A stretch of 64,000 nucleotides of DNA, taken from the NCBI RefSeq assembly GCF_018613755.1, contig NZ_JAGGPP010000001.1:186001-250000 (forward strand), in the 5' to 3' direction. Of this stretch, positions 34,517 to 42,482 are shown piece by piece. The position numbers and the translations under genes are program-made. This DNA is from Arthrobacter sp. ISL-72 (GTDB lineage: Bacteria; Actinomycetota; Actinomycetes; Actinomycetales; Micrococcaceae). Positions within the stretch are counted from its first letter, which is position 1. Each line of letters opens with the position of its first letter. The notes under the pieces are model-generated. The model did not search any database and was not told the DNA's origin. It worked only from the letters and a program-made list of their open reading frames with translations.

Positions 34517-35692
34517 TTAGCTCGCCGTCCCCGCACCTGGCGGACCCGCCGCCGGGTTGGGGTAGATGAGCATTAGGGCGGCGGAAACAATCCAGATAAG
34601 TCCGACGGCACCCACCGTCAGCGCCCCTCCCGCGAATCCTGTAGCCGACGCGGCCAACGCTGCCCCGCCCGCGGAGGCACTGGCCCGCAACCCTGCACTG
34701 ACTGTGAAAATCTGGGATCTAAGGTGGGACGGACTGTGCCCGTTGCGGAGAAAGAGCATCGCCGCCGCGGTGGGAGCCGTGAAGAACCCTGACAGTCCAA
34801 TCGCGATGATAGTCCAGGCGATCCCCAAATCCATCGCAGCCGCGATCGTCAGCAGACCGGTGGCAAGGAAACCGGCCATCATGACGAACTGCGGGCGGCG
34901 GCGCGTGGGCCGGGCCGTTTCGAAGAGTGCGCCAAAGAGGCTGCCAATCGCGAAAGACGTCACCACAGCCGCGCCTTCGGTGGGTGATCCCGCCCTTTCA
35001 ATTGAAAGGGCCACCGCCGCAATCGCCAGGCCACCCTGGCCGAGCTGGGTCAGGGTGGACGAGCCGGTGACTACGGCCAAGGGTCGATGGCTAACGATTC
35101 GGTGCAGGCCTGACTTAATGGCCTTCATGGGCGAACCTCCCCTGCGGGAGTGGGGGCGAAGGCCGGCGGCGCGTATGGCCAGCGAGCCAAAGGCGGCGGC
35201 AGCGGCGAGCACCCAGAGGGCGGCCTGGGCCGGCAGAAATGCGGCGATGACGGCCACCAGCGCCGGCCCGGCTACGGCAGAGACGTTGTAGGACAATGCG
35301 TCGTAGGCAAAGGCCCGGCGTACATCGGGAATCGCGCCGGCCGCGAAGCTGGACAACCCGCCCATGTAAAAGGGCGAGACCGCTCCGGCGGCAACCAGCA
35401 ATACGAAGGCCGCAGGCAGTGGCATCTGGCCGATGAACGCGGCCGCCGCGAAGGCCACGGCGGTCACCATTCCCGATGCGGCCACCAGCAGGCCTGGCCG
35501 GCCCGCCCGGTCCAGGGCGACACCAACCAGTGGGGCGGCAAGGACGCTCGGGCCGAGCGATGCAGCTACCAGCAGGCCCCCGACGGCGACATCACCCAGC
35601 CGCTGCACGGCCAGGATGGGAAGCGCTACAGCCGCACCGGCACTCGCCATTCGTGGCGGAACAGAAGCCGCGAGATATCCGAGCGCACCCAT
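34517..35692 (-). CDS. MFS transporter
   Basis: 391 residues from the ATG at 35692 (MGALGYLAASVPPRMASAGAA), 12 bases after GAAGGGG; a TTG eight codons further upstream is possible. About twelve hydrophobic segments. The region between helices 2 and 3 is PLVGVALDRAGRPGLLVAA, a recognisable motif A form, and FVLLVAAGAVSPFYMGGLSS and GFFTAPTAAAMLFLRNGHSP follow. It resembles the small putative exporters often found in actinobacteria, and the substrate cannot be inferred. It converges on the ABC operon with about 35 bases between. Confidence 0.82.
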   Translation of the reverse strand: MGALGYLAASVPPRMASAGAAVALPILAVQRLGDVAVGGLLVAASLGPSVLAAPLVGVALDRAGRPGLLVAASGMVTAVAFAAAAFIGQMPLPAAFVLLVAAGAVSPFYMGGLSSFAAGAIPDVRRAFAYDALSYNVSAVAGPALVAVIAAFLPAQAALWVLAAAAAFGSLAIRAAGLRPHSRRGGSPMKAIKSGLHRIVSHRPLAVVTGSSTLTQLGQGGLAIAAVALSIERAGSPTEGAAVVTSFAIGSLFGALFETARPTRRRPQFVMMAGFLATGLLTIAAAMDLGIAWTIIAIGLSGFFTAPTAAAMLFLRNGHSPSHLRSQIFTVSAGLRASASAGGAALAASATGFAGGALTVGAVGLIWIVSAALMLIYPNPAAGPPGAGTAS

Positions 35693-35832
35693 AGTATTCA
35701 GAACCCCTTCAGGCAAGTGGATTGCTTCCGAAATGGTGTCAGGGGAACTGCGTTCCGGCCTACGTGAAGCACTATCCAGTCTAGAAGGCGCCGGCCCGGG
35801 CGGCCGCTCACCCTCTGCCGCCCCTCCCGGTG

Positions 35833-35895
35833 GAGTTTTTGTCCACTTATCGCGAGTTGGAGTGCGGCAAAGTCACGTTATCTGGACAAAAACTC
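35833..35895. repeat. 63-bp palindromic intergenic repeat, copy D
   Basis: Terminal arms identical to copies A and B; core AGTTGGAGTGCGGCAAAGTC. It stands between the divergent MFS gene and trmB, ending about 16 bases before a -10-like TATTCT (35912-35917) of trmB. Confidence 0.9.
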
Positions 35896-35925
35896 GAGCA
35901 TGCCGGACGGGATATTCTGGAAAGG

Positions 35926-36921
35926 ATGAGTGAAACCCCAGAAAACCCCGAACCGACGCACGCCCGGATGCCGGAGACGGCCCCGGAAGCAACCGAGGAG
36001 CCCGGCCCCGAGGCAGCCGCCGGGAGATCCCAGGCTGCAAGGCCGGTGACCCCCGGCAGCCAGGCCTCGTTCGGAACGTACGGCGGCCGCCCCGTCAGCT
36101 TCGTGCGCCGGGGAACCCGCCTGCAGGGCCGGCGGCAGCAGGCCTGGGAGGAACACTCGGACCGCTGGGCGGTGGACATCCCGCGGCACATCGCCAACAC
36201 TTCGGTGCACCCGGACTACAGGTTCGACGCCGAGGCCGAGTTTGGCCGCAAGGCGCCGCTGATCGTGGAAATCGGTTCCGGCCTTGGCGACGCCGTGTGC
36301 CACGCAGCCGAAGAGAACCCGGGCTGGGACTTCCTGGCCGTCGAGGTCTACACGCCCGGCCTCGCCAACACGATGATCAAGATCAACAGCCGGAAGCTCA
36401 GCAACGTCCGCGTGGTTGAAGCCAACGCGCCGGAGGTCCTCGCCACCATGCTCCCGGCAGGGTCCGTCAGCGAGGTATGGGTCTTCTTTCCCGACCCCTG
36501 GCACAAGTCCCGCCACCACAAGCGCCGCCTGATCCAGCCCGAGTTCGCCGCTCTGGTCGCCACCGCGCTGAAGCCCGGCGGCCTGTTCCGCGTGGCCACC
36601 GACTGGTCCAACTACGCCGTCCACGTCCGCTACGTCATGGCAGGCTCTCCCGACTTCGTGAACCTGCACGACGGCGAGCGCAGGGGCCCCGAAAGCCCGC
36701 TCACCCAGGTGTGGCAGTCCGGCGTCGAGTCCCTGGTGGGCGGCGCGCCCGTCAAGGAGGGCCGCGCCCCGGTGAGCACCGAACACACCGGTCCCAACGA
36801 AGGCGTGGACGAAACCGGCGGCTGGGCGCCGCGGTTCGAAGGCCGCATCCGGACAAGTTTCGAAAACAAGGCCCACGAGGCAGGCCGCTTCATCTTCGAT
36901 CTTTGCTACCGGCGGGTTTAG
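35926..36921 (+). CDS. trmB: tRNA (guanine-N7-)-methyltransferase
   Basis: 331 residues from the ATG at 35926, 2 bases after GGAAAGG. About 50 N-terminal residues are Pro/Glu/Ala-rich and probably disordered, longer than in E. coli TrmB. The Rossmann methyltransferase core follows: motif I LIVEIGSGLGD (about 112-122), then FLAVEVYTPGLANTM. The TrmB hallmark is EVWVFFPDPWHKSRHHKRRL. LFRVATDWSNYA precedes a C-terminal RTSFENKAHEAGR, the tRNA-contacting tail. Known reaction: SAM-dependent N7 methylation of G46 in tRNA, in the cytoplasm. It is a single gene with a palindromic repeat just upstream of its promoter. Confidence 0.95.
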   Translation: MSETPENPEPTHARMPETAPEATEEPGPEAAAGRSQAARPVTPGSQASFGTYGGRPVSFVRRGTRLQGRRQQAWEEHSDRWAVDIPRHIANTSVHPDYRFDAEAEFGRKAPLIVEIGSGLGDAVCHAAEENPGWDFLAVEVYTPGLANTMIKINSRKLSNVRVVEANAPEVLATMLPAGSVSEVWVFFPDPWHKSRHHKRRLIQPEFAALVATALKPGGLFRVATDWSNYAVHVRYVMAGSPDFVNLHDGERRGPESPLTQVWQSGVESLVGGAPVKEGRAPVSTEHTGPNEGVDETGGWAPRFEGRIRTSFENKAHEAGRFIFDLCYRRV

Positions 36922-37105
36922 GCCGGCAGTTGACCGAACCGGACGCTGTTCCGGAGCCTGATCCCGTGGCACTATTGGCCTCTAACACCACAGCGGGACC
37001 AGCCCGCAGCTACGAGAACTGCACGAGGATCCGGACATCAAAAAAGAACTGAGAGAAGTCGCCGGAACGGCTCAGGAAGTCACCAACTCGCGCCCCCTGG
37101 AGCTG

Positions 37106-37855
37106 ATGGCCCGTGCCGGGTTCGCCGTGAGCGGCATCCTGCATTTCCTGGTGGGTGCCATCGCCATCCGGCTGGCCACGGGAGGGCAGGGCCACGCGGA
37201 TGTCAGCGGTGCCGTGCAGGAGCTTGCCGGCCAGCCGGCGGGCCCCATCCTGCTGTGGACCAGCTTCGCCGCCTGCGTCGCCCTGGCCATCTGGCAGACG
37301 AGCGACGCGATTTTCGACTACCGCTACCTGCCGAAGCGCGACAAGGTCCTCAGGAAGCTCAAGGCGGCCGGGCAGGCTGCGGTTTTCGCCGCGTTCGCCG
37401 GCACTCTCGCCTCGTTTGCCGTGGGGACCGGCAAGGACAACAGGCAGTCCACCAGTGATTTCACGTTGGCCATGATGAAGGCCCCGGGCGGCATTGCCCT
37501 GCTGATCGTCATCGGTGCAGCGGTGGCCATCACCGGCGTTGCGTACGGTATCCGCGGCGGCCGGAAGTCGTTCGAAAAGAACCTCAGGCTTCCGGCGCCG
37601 GGCACGCCGGGCACCCTGGTGACAGCCATCGGCGTGGCGGGCTACGTCGCCAAGGGCATTGCGCTCCTGCTAGTGGGCATGCTGATTGTGGTTGCCACCG
37701 TGCGGGCGCATCCGGAGGAATCCACCGGGCTCGACGGCGGGCTGAAGGCCCTGCGGGACCAGCCGTTCGGCCTGTACCTGCTGGCCGCCGTCGGAATCGG
37801 GCTGATCTGCTACGGCGTATTCCAGGTGGTGCGGGCAAAACTGGCCAGGATGTAA
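37106..37855 (+). CDS. DUF1206 domain-containing membrane protein
   Basis: 249 residues from the first in-frame ATG/GTG/TTG (37106). The DUF1206 fold has three copies of a two-helix unit, each opening with an ARxGF/GYxAKG-like motif: LMARAGFAVSGILHFLVG (copy 1), KLKAAGQAAVFAAFAGTLAS (copy 2) and VTAIGVAGYVAKGIALLLVG (copy 3), with six transmembrane segments. The reading frame continues upstream to 36986 and encodes IKKELREVAGTAQEVTNSRP directly before LELMARAGF. That looks like the normal N-terminus of the family, but its only nearby start would be an ATC at 37037 after CGAGGAT. The function of the family is unknown. Confidence 0.82.
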   Translation: MARAGFAVSGILHFLVGAIAIRLATGGQGHADVSGAVQELAGQPAGPILLWTSFAACVALAIWQTSDAIFDYRYLPKRDKVLRKLKAAGQAAVFAAFAGTLASFAVGTGKDNRQSTSDFTLAMMKAPGGIALLIVIGAAVAITGVAYGIRGGRKSFEKNLRLPAPGTPGTLVTAIGVAGYVAKGIALLLVGMLIVVATVRAHPEESTGLDGGLKALRDQPFGLYLLAAVGIGLICYGVFQVVRAKLARM

Positions 37856-37887
37856 GCGGGCTGCCCACGGCCCGCTAGGGTGGGGGC

Positions 37888-38361
37888 ATGCCCCAGGTAC
37901 GCGCCGAACGCTTCATCCGACTCGATCCCGAGACGGCCTTCGCGTTCTCGCAGACCAGCGGGGAGTTCCGGCTCAAGTGGGACCCTTTCATCTCGGCGCA
38001 GGGCTGGCTGGACGGCGCCGAGTCCGCCGGTAAGGGCGTCCGCACCCGGACGGTTTCGAGGATGGGCCTGGTGATGGTCAGCGAATACGTCTCCTTCGCT
38101 CCGCCCCGGAACGTCGGCATGACCATGGTGTCCGGGCCGTGGTTCTTCGCCAACTTTGGTGGCGGGTGGCGGTTCACCCCGCACGACGGCCGCACGCGCG
38201 CGGTCTGGAAGTACACTTTCTCCTGCCGGCCGGCCTGGCTGCGGCCCGTGGCGGAGAGGATCGGCAGCTGGCTGCTGGGCCGCGAGATCGAAAAGCGCAT
38301 CGAAGCGTTCGCCCGGGCATGCGAGGACCCGCAGCTCGTGGCGGAGTTCCGGGACCGCTGA
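37888..38361 (+). CDS. SRPBCC (START-like) family protein
   Basis: 157 residues. TAGGGT at 37876-37881 is a -10-like box 6 bases before the ATG, so the transcript is probably leaderless. The START-like (polyketide cyclase / Bet v 1) fold is suggested by VRAERFIRLDPETAFAFSQT, EFRLKWDPF, the antiparallel strand pairs GVRTRTVSRMGLVMVSEYVS and NFGGGWRFTPHDGRTRAVWK, and the long C-terminal helix REIEKRIEAFARACEDPQLV. These proteins bind hydrophobic ligands in a deep pocket. No catalytic motif is seen and the ligand is unknown. Its neighbours give no functional hint. Confidence 0.75.
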   Translation: MPQVRAERFIRLDPETAFAFSQTSGEFRLKWDPFISAQGWLDGAESAGKGVRTRTVSRMGLVMVSEYVSFAPPRNVGMTMVSGPWFFANFGGGWRFTPHDGRTRAVWKYTFSCRPAWLRPVAERIGSWLLGREIEKRIEAFARACEDPQLVAEFRDR

Positions 38362-38389
38362 CCCCCGGATGAACACGGGTGCCGAAACC

Positions 38390-39547
38390 CTAGAGCGAGC
38401 TCCGGACGCGCGCGCCGACCCCCGTCAGCCGCTCCAGGGGTTCGGTCGCGTAGACCAGCCGCACGTAGCGCGGTGCGATGTCCTGGCCCCACGCCGTCAT
38501 GGGGGTCGCCGCGATCCTGCCGGCAGCCAGGAGCCGCCGGGATAGCTCCGGTGCGCGCATCCCCAGCGCCTCGGCATCCAGCAGCAGTGACCAGCCACCC
38601 TCGGGCACCACAATGGGAAGCCCGGCCAGCTCGGCGGTGACCAGGTCCCGGCGTAGCTGCCACTCATGGACCGCCCCGGCGATGCCGTCGTCGTGGGAGG
38701 TCAGGGCAGCCAGGACACCGGCCTGGCCGAAGCCGCTGGCAACGGCGGTGTTGTAGATCGAGGCCAGCGCCACGTCGCCCATGACCTCGGCAGGCCCGGC
38801 CACCCAGCCCACCCGCCAGCCGATCATGCGGTAGTTCTTGGAGACGCCGCCCAAGGTGATGGTCCGGGGCGCCAGTTCGGGGAACGATGCTGGATGGCGG
38901 TATGGCAGGCCATCGAAAAGGATCCGGTCCATGGCGGCGTCGTACAGCAGCCAGCAGTCGGCATGCTGGCAGGCGTCGCGGACGGCGCCCCATTCGGCGT
39001 CGTTGAACACGTGCCCGGACGGCATGGACGGGCTCATCAGCAGGATGGCGCGTGTGCGGGCGGAAACCGCTGCCGCCAGCCGTGCCGGGTCCAGGCGCCA
39101 GCGCCCGCCGGAAACCATCAGCGGGACGAACACCGGCACCGCCCCCGCAAGCCGGACCCTGTTGATCATGCCCGCATAGGTGGGGTCCGTAAGGATCACT
39201 TCGTCGCCGTGGTCCACGGTTGCCAGCAGCACGCTGAGCATCCCGGCGAGGGCGCCGCCGGTGATCACCACCTCGGAGCGCGGATCGTAGGCAAGCCCTG
39301 TCTGCTGCCGGAGCCGGTGGGCCACAGCCTGGCGGAGTGCCAGCGCCCCGGTGAACGGGAGCCAGCTGTTGGCGGCTCTGCTGCCCACGGCATCGCGGGT
39401 GGCGGTGATGGCCGACGGCGGCGGCGCGACGTCCGTGTCCAGGTTCTCCATGCGAAGCACGTCGGGATCACCACCGACGGCGGCTGCCACCCTGTCGATG
39501 CCGAAGGGCTGAATCCGGGCAAAGCGCCCGGTCCTGCCGCGGACCAT
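38390..39547 (-). CDS. Pyridoxal-phosphate-dependent aminotransferase, class I/II
   Basis: 385 residues. Fold-type I PLP enzyme. The N-terminal part has FGIDRVAAAVGGDPDVLRME; the cofactor region includes VVITGGALAGMLSVLLATVD and GDEVILTDPTYAGMINRVRL; LYDAAMDRILFDG holds the PLP-pyridine Asp; GGVSKNYRMIGWRVGWVAGP contains the Schiff-base Lys and the phosphate-binding Arg. The substrate carboxylate Arg is near the C-terminus (PRYVRLVYATEPLERL). It transfers amino groups between an amino acid and a keto acid; the specificity cannot be fixed. It is followed by nothing on its strand and sits downstream of the anti-sigma/sigma pair. Confidence 0.88.
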   Translation of the reverse strand: MVRGRTGRFARIQPFGIDRVAAAVGGDPDVLRMENLDTDVAPPPSAITATRDAVGSRAANSWLPFTGALALRQAVAHRLRQQTGLAYDPRSEVVITGGALAGMLSVLLATVDHGDEVILTDPTYAGMINRVRLAGAVPVFVPLMVSGGRWRLDPARLAAAVSARTRAILLMSPSMPSGHVFNDAEWGAVRDACQHADCWLLYDAAMDRILFDGLPYRHPASFPELAPRTITLGGVSKNYRMIGWRVGWVAGPAEVMGDVALASIYNTAVASGFGQAGVLAALTSHDDGIAGAVHEWQLRRDLVTAELAGLPIVVPEGGWSLLLDAEALGMRAPELSRRLLAAGRIAATPMTAWGQDIAPRYVRLVYATEPLERLTGVGARVRSSL

Positions 39548-39578
39548 GTGCCCAGCGTCCCACCGGGTCCGGACCGCG

Positions 39579-40346
39579 TCAATGGGCGCCGGATGTACCG
39601 TCCACCATGGAAATGACCGCCACTGTCTGCTGCCCCTCGTTGCGCAGTTCCACCCTGCTGATGCCGCTCATCTGCGTGGGCGTTGCACCGGTGATCCTTG
39701 ACCGTCCCCCGGGGGTCGCGGACCAGCTGCAGGCCCGGTCCTCCGTGCCGTCCTGGCCCAGGACCCACAGGGACAAGGTGCCCTTGGTGGGCAGGCTGGT
39801 CCCGGAAAACGACACCTCAGTGCCCCATTGCTTCTTCATGAGGGCGAGCTGGACCTGCAGCCCGCCGGGAGCCTCCACCGAATAGCTCGCGTCCGGCCGG
39901 GGCGGCTGGTTGAGCATCGGAGCGGCCAGCACGCCCAGTGCCAGGCACGCGGCGGCCACCGCGCCGACGATCGCCGTCCACCGCCGTCGTGATTTCCGCC
40001 GCCGGACGGCCAGTTCGTCGAGCAGCGCGGCCGGGCTCCCCGCGGAAGCTGCCCCCAACGACGCAGCTTCCACGGGGACGTTGTCGGTCCCGTCGGCACG
40101 GGAACCGGCGGCTGGCGGCGCGGGGTCGTCCGGAACGGCCGCGGGCGGGGAGGCTGCGCCGGTCAGGGCGAGGGCGTCGGCGACCGGCAGCGCATCGAGC
40201 AGTGCCGGCAGGCTGGCGAGAACGTCCAGCTCCCGGCGGCAATCGGCGCACCCGGCCAGATGCTGCTCGAACTTGAGCGCGTCGGCGGGTTCCAGTCCGC
40301 CCAGCAGGTAGGCGCCCAGGAAGTGATGGAGTTCAGCACTGCTCAC
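39579..40346 (-). CDS. Anti-sigma factor with N-terminal zinc finger (RskA/ZAS type)
   Basis: 255 residues. The N-terminal ~40 residues form a zinc-associated anti-sigma domain: HHFLGAYLLGGLEPADALKF followed by EQHLAGCADCRRELDVL, with the HxxxCxxC pattern (His28, Cys32, Cys35). A Pro/Ala-rich linker leads to one transmembrane segment (WTAIVGAVAAACLALGVLAA), and the outer part has an RskA-like beta domain (VEAPGGLQVQLALMKKQWGT, then VSFSGTSLPTKGTLSLWVLG). It binds and inhibits the ECF sigma factor encoded directly upstream, with which it overlaps by 4 bases. Release would need proteolysis or an outside signal, as known for RskA. Confidence 0.9.
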   Translation of the reverse strand: MSSAELHHFLGAYLLGGLEPADALKFEQHLAGCADCRRELDVLASLPALLDALPVADALALTGAASPPAAVPDDPAPPAAGSRADGTDNVPVEAASLGAASAGSPAALLDELAVRRRKSRRRWTAIVGAVAAACLALGVLAAPMLNQPPRPDASYSVEAPGGLQVQLALMKKQWGTEVSFSGTSLPTKGTLSLWVLGQDGTEDRACSWSATPGGRSRITGATPTQMSGISRVELRNEGQQTVAVISMVDGTSGAH

Positions 40347-40843
40347 CGCTGCACCCCCATTTCGTCAAGGATGGCCCGCAGCGCCCGCACCGCGTAGAAG
40401 GCGCGCGACTTCACGGTCCCCGCGGGGATGTTCAGTTCCACGGCCGTTTCTGTGACAGTGCAGCGGCGGTAGTGCAGCGCCACCAGGACGTCCCGGTGTT
40501 CCATGCTCAGCCGCAGCAAGGCTTCCTCCATCAGCACGCGGTTCAGCAGCTCGTCAACCCGTTCGCTGGCCTCCGCCGTGTCCGGGACGTCCCGTTCGGT
40601 CGCTTCAACCGGGCGGCGCTGGGCCCTGCGGTAGTTGTCGATCATGATGTTCCGGGCAGTGCGGAAAAGGTAGCTCCGCAGGCTGCCCGTAATCTCCGGT
40701 GCCTGCTGCCAGACGCGGAGCACGGTTTCCTGGACCACATCGTCGGCCATATGCGGGTCCCGTGAGGCGCTCAGCACAAAGCGCCGCAGCGCCGCGCCGT
40801 GCTCGCGGTAGATCGCCGCCACCACGTCTTCATCGAGCGGCAT
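40343..40843 (-). CDS. ECF RNA polymerase sigma factor
   Basis: 166 residues from the ATG at 40843 (MPLDEDVVAAIYREHG), which has an excellent ribosome-binding sequence (GGGAGGGG) 7 bases before it; a longer frame upstream lacks one. Region 2: YREHGAALRRFVLSASRDPH, then ADDVVQETVLRVWQQ and SLRSYLFRTARNIMIDNYRR (the -10 binding helix). Region 4: LLRLSMEHRDVLVALHYRRC with the HTH TVTETAVELNIPAGTVKSRA, the SigK-like pattern. The anti-sigma gene follows with a 4-base overlap. The pair is divergent from a YxFxxD lipoprotein gene, which may be one of its targets. Confidence 0.93.
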   Translation of the reverse strand: MPLDEDVVAAIYREHGAALRRFVLSASRDPHMADDVVQETVLRVWQQAPEITGSLRSYLFRTARNIMIDNYRRAQRRPVEATERDVPDTAEASERVDELLNRVLMEEALLRLSMEHRDVLVALHYRRCTVTETAVELNIPAGTVKSRAFYAVRALRAILDEMGVQR

Positions 40844-40963
40844 CCGCGCCCCTCCCGCTGTGCTGATGGTGTCCTGCATTATGTGTACTGCCTCGTGCCG
40901 CTGCGGCAGGCCGGACGCCCGCCGTACCCCCGTTACGACGCCGCGGCGGACCAAACGGTTCAG

Positions 40964-41025
40964 TGCGGCGCCGATTCGCTGCGGCGCTGATTCAGTGCAT
41001 GGCCAATTCACTGAGGCGCCGATCC
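40964..41025. repeat. Three spaced direct repeats in the sigma / lipoprotein intergenic region
   Basis: TGCGGCGCCGATTC (40964-40977), TGCGGCGCTGATTC (40980-40993) and TGAGGCGCCGATCC (41012-41025) start 16 and 32 bases apart, a regular spacing. They lie in the 277-base gap between the ECF sigma gene and the divergent lipoprotein gene. Possibly protein-binding sites; no gene is seen in this gap. Confidence 0.6.
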
Positions 41026-41120
41026 AGTACTCCGCCGCTTTGAACCATTCTCCGCCCAGGCGCGTCGTACCGGTTAGCCGGGCCGCACCGTTTGGCCGGC
41101 ACTCATCCAAGGAGCTGGAC

Positions 41121-41645
41121 ATGAAAAAGCAATTGGGCCTGGGACTGTCCGCTGTGGCGCTGGCAACGGTTCTCACCGGCTGTGGCGGCGGCACCGGAAC
41201 CACCACACCCACCACAGCGGAAAGTCCGACGTCGGCGTCCGCACCTGCGTCTTCCCCGGTCCCTGCCGGCACTGCCGAAGTCAAGACGGCGGAATCGGCC
41301 GCGGGCCGGATCGTGGTGGACGCCAAGGGCATGAGCGTCTATTTCTTCACAAAGGACGCAAAGGACTCCGGCACCAGTGCATGCACCGGCCAGTGCATCG
41401 CCGCGTGGCCGCCCGTCCTCACGGAATCGGACTCGCCGGAAGTTGACGGGGTGACCGGCACCGTGGGCACGATCCCGACGCCTGAGGGCAAAAAACAGGT
41501 GACCGTCAACGGGCTGCCAGTGTACTACTACGTCAAGGACAAGGCCGCCGGGGACATCACCGGCCAGGGCGTCAACGACGTCTGGTACCTCGTGAGTCCC
41601 GAAGGCGAGATGGTCAAGACCGCGGCCACCGGTGGCGGCTACTGA
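41121..41645 (+). CDS. Lipoprotein with YxFxxD-type secreted repeats (Lipoprotein_15-like)
   Basis: 174 residues from the ATG at 41121, 6 bases after AAGGAGCT. Signal MKKQLGLGLSAVALATVLTG, then lipobox Cys21, and a Thr/Ser/Pro/Ala linker. The folded part carries two copies of the motif that defines the family of secreted repeats of unknown function: VVDAKGMSVYFFTKDAKDSG (YxFxxD) and VNGLPVYYYVKDKAAGDITG (YxYxxD). The conserved CTGQCIAAWPPV between them has two Cys. The function is unknown; homologues are often near ECF sigma/anti-sigma genes. It is divergent from such a pair here, with three spaced repeats between them, so it is a candidate target. Confidence 0.88.
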   Translation: MKKQLGLGLSAVALATVLTGCGGGTGTTTPTTAESPTSASAPASSPVPAGTAEVKTAESAAGRIVVDAKGMSVYFFTKDAKDSGTSACTGQCIAAWPPVLTESDSPEVDGVTGTVGTIPTPEGKKQVTVNGLPVYYYVKDKAAGDITGQGVNDVWYLVSPEGEMVKTAATGGGY

Positions 41646-41708
41646 CTGTCCGGATATTGGCCCTCTGGCTACTCAAGCATTTGAGGCGCGACCTGATCGG
41701 GCGAGGGA

Positions 41709-42482
41709 TTAGCGGTTCGGGGAAGGGCTCGGCACTTCCGGCCCCGGCAGCTCCACGGGCGGGGTGCCGATCAGCCCGGACGGATCCGGGCTTGCCGGGG
41801 CAGTCGGAAGCGGCTTCCCGGCAGGCGCCTGGCCGGTTCCCGGAACAGTTCCCGGGTTCCGGGGATCAGCCTTCGCCGGCAGGTTAAGCGCGGGCGTGCG
41901 GGGCGTTCCCGGTGAAGGCGTGCCGGAGCCGTGCGTCGCTCCCTGGTCACCTTGGCTGCCGGTTGCGGATCCGCCGTCTGCAGGAGCGGGCGCCGGTGTG
42001 GCGGGTGTCGGAGTGGGCGAACCGGGCACCGGGGTGCCCGGTTCCTGCGCAGGTTGACCGGCAGTCTTTCCACCGTGGCCCGGGGTCATGGTCCCGACGA
42101 AGAGGGTCACCGCATGTCCGACGTTTCCCATCGTCTGGCGGAAATTGCCGTCCGAAGCTGCGGCGGCGGCACCGCCGGCGGCCAGGGCTGCCGCCACGGA
42201 AAGGGCGGTGAGCGGCATGCGGCGTTTGCGCCGACGTCGGGCAGCCAGTTCATCGACGGCGGGTGCCGCGGCGGCCGCGGGGACTCGCGAAAGTGCAGCG
42301 GATGATGCCATCAGGGCTTCCACCTCGGCGGACGGCCGCGGGCTGTCGGCTGCCAGGGAACGCAGTTCCAGTAGGACGGGGCCAAGCACTGCGGCGTCGG
42401 CCATGCCGGCGTTGTCCATGCCGGCGTCGGCCAGCAGTTCGTCGATGATCCGCTGGTTCCGCGATGAGGAGGTGTCACTCAT
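41709..42482 (-). CDS. Putative membrane protein, possible sigma-factor partner without a zinc finger
   Basis: 257 residues. The first ~90 residues are acidic and helical (RIIDELLADAGMDNAGMADA, LLELRSLAADSPRPSAEVEA) and end in a basic stop sequence ARRRRKRRM. One hydrophobic segment follows (LTALSVAAALAAGGAAAAAS), then about 140 residues of Pro/Gly/Thr-rich, low-complexity sequence with TPTPATPAPAPADGG and PGTGQAPAGKPLPTAP. There is no HxxxCxxC motif. Its start overlaps the ECF sigma gene by 8 bases, which is the place normally taken by an anti-sigma gene. It may be an atypical membrane anti-sigma factor; this is inference. Confidence 0.65.
   Translation of the reverse strand: MSDTSSSRNQRIIDELLADAGMDNAGMADAAVLGPVLLELRSLAADSPRPSAEVEALMASSAALSRVPAAAAAPAVDELAARRRRKRRMPLTALSVAAALAAGGAAAAASDGNFRQTMGNVGHAVTLFVGTMTPGHGGKTAGQPAQEPGTPVPGSPTPTPATPAPAPADGGSATGSQGDQGATHGSGTPSPGTPRTPALNLPAKADPRNPGTVPGTGQAPAGKPLPTAPASPDPSGLIGTPPVELPGPEVPSPSPNR

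Noticed and set aside
21588-35895. Peptide-like similarity in the four palindromic repeats (EFLSTYR...LSGQK in one frame)
   Set aside because: All four copies encode similar peptides because the DNA is conserved and 63 is divisible by three. There are no consistent starts, stops or ribosome sites, so a coding role is not supported.
40860-41120. N-terminal extension of the YxFxxD lipoprotein by 87 residues
   Set aside because: The open frame runs upstream, but it would bury the lipoprotein signal and its ribosome-binding sequence; the extra part encodes repeat-derived, Cys/Arg-rich sequence.
41909-42073. CRISPR- or repeat-array-like pattern in the Pro/Gly-rich coding region
   Set aside because: The repetitiveness comes from low-complexity codons for Pro, Thr, Gly and Ala; there are no regular repeat-spacer units.
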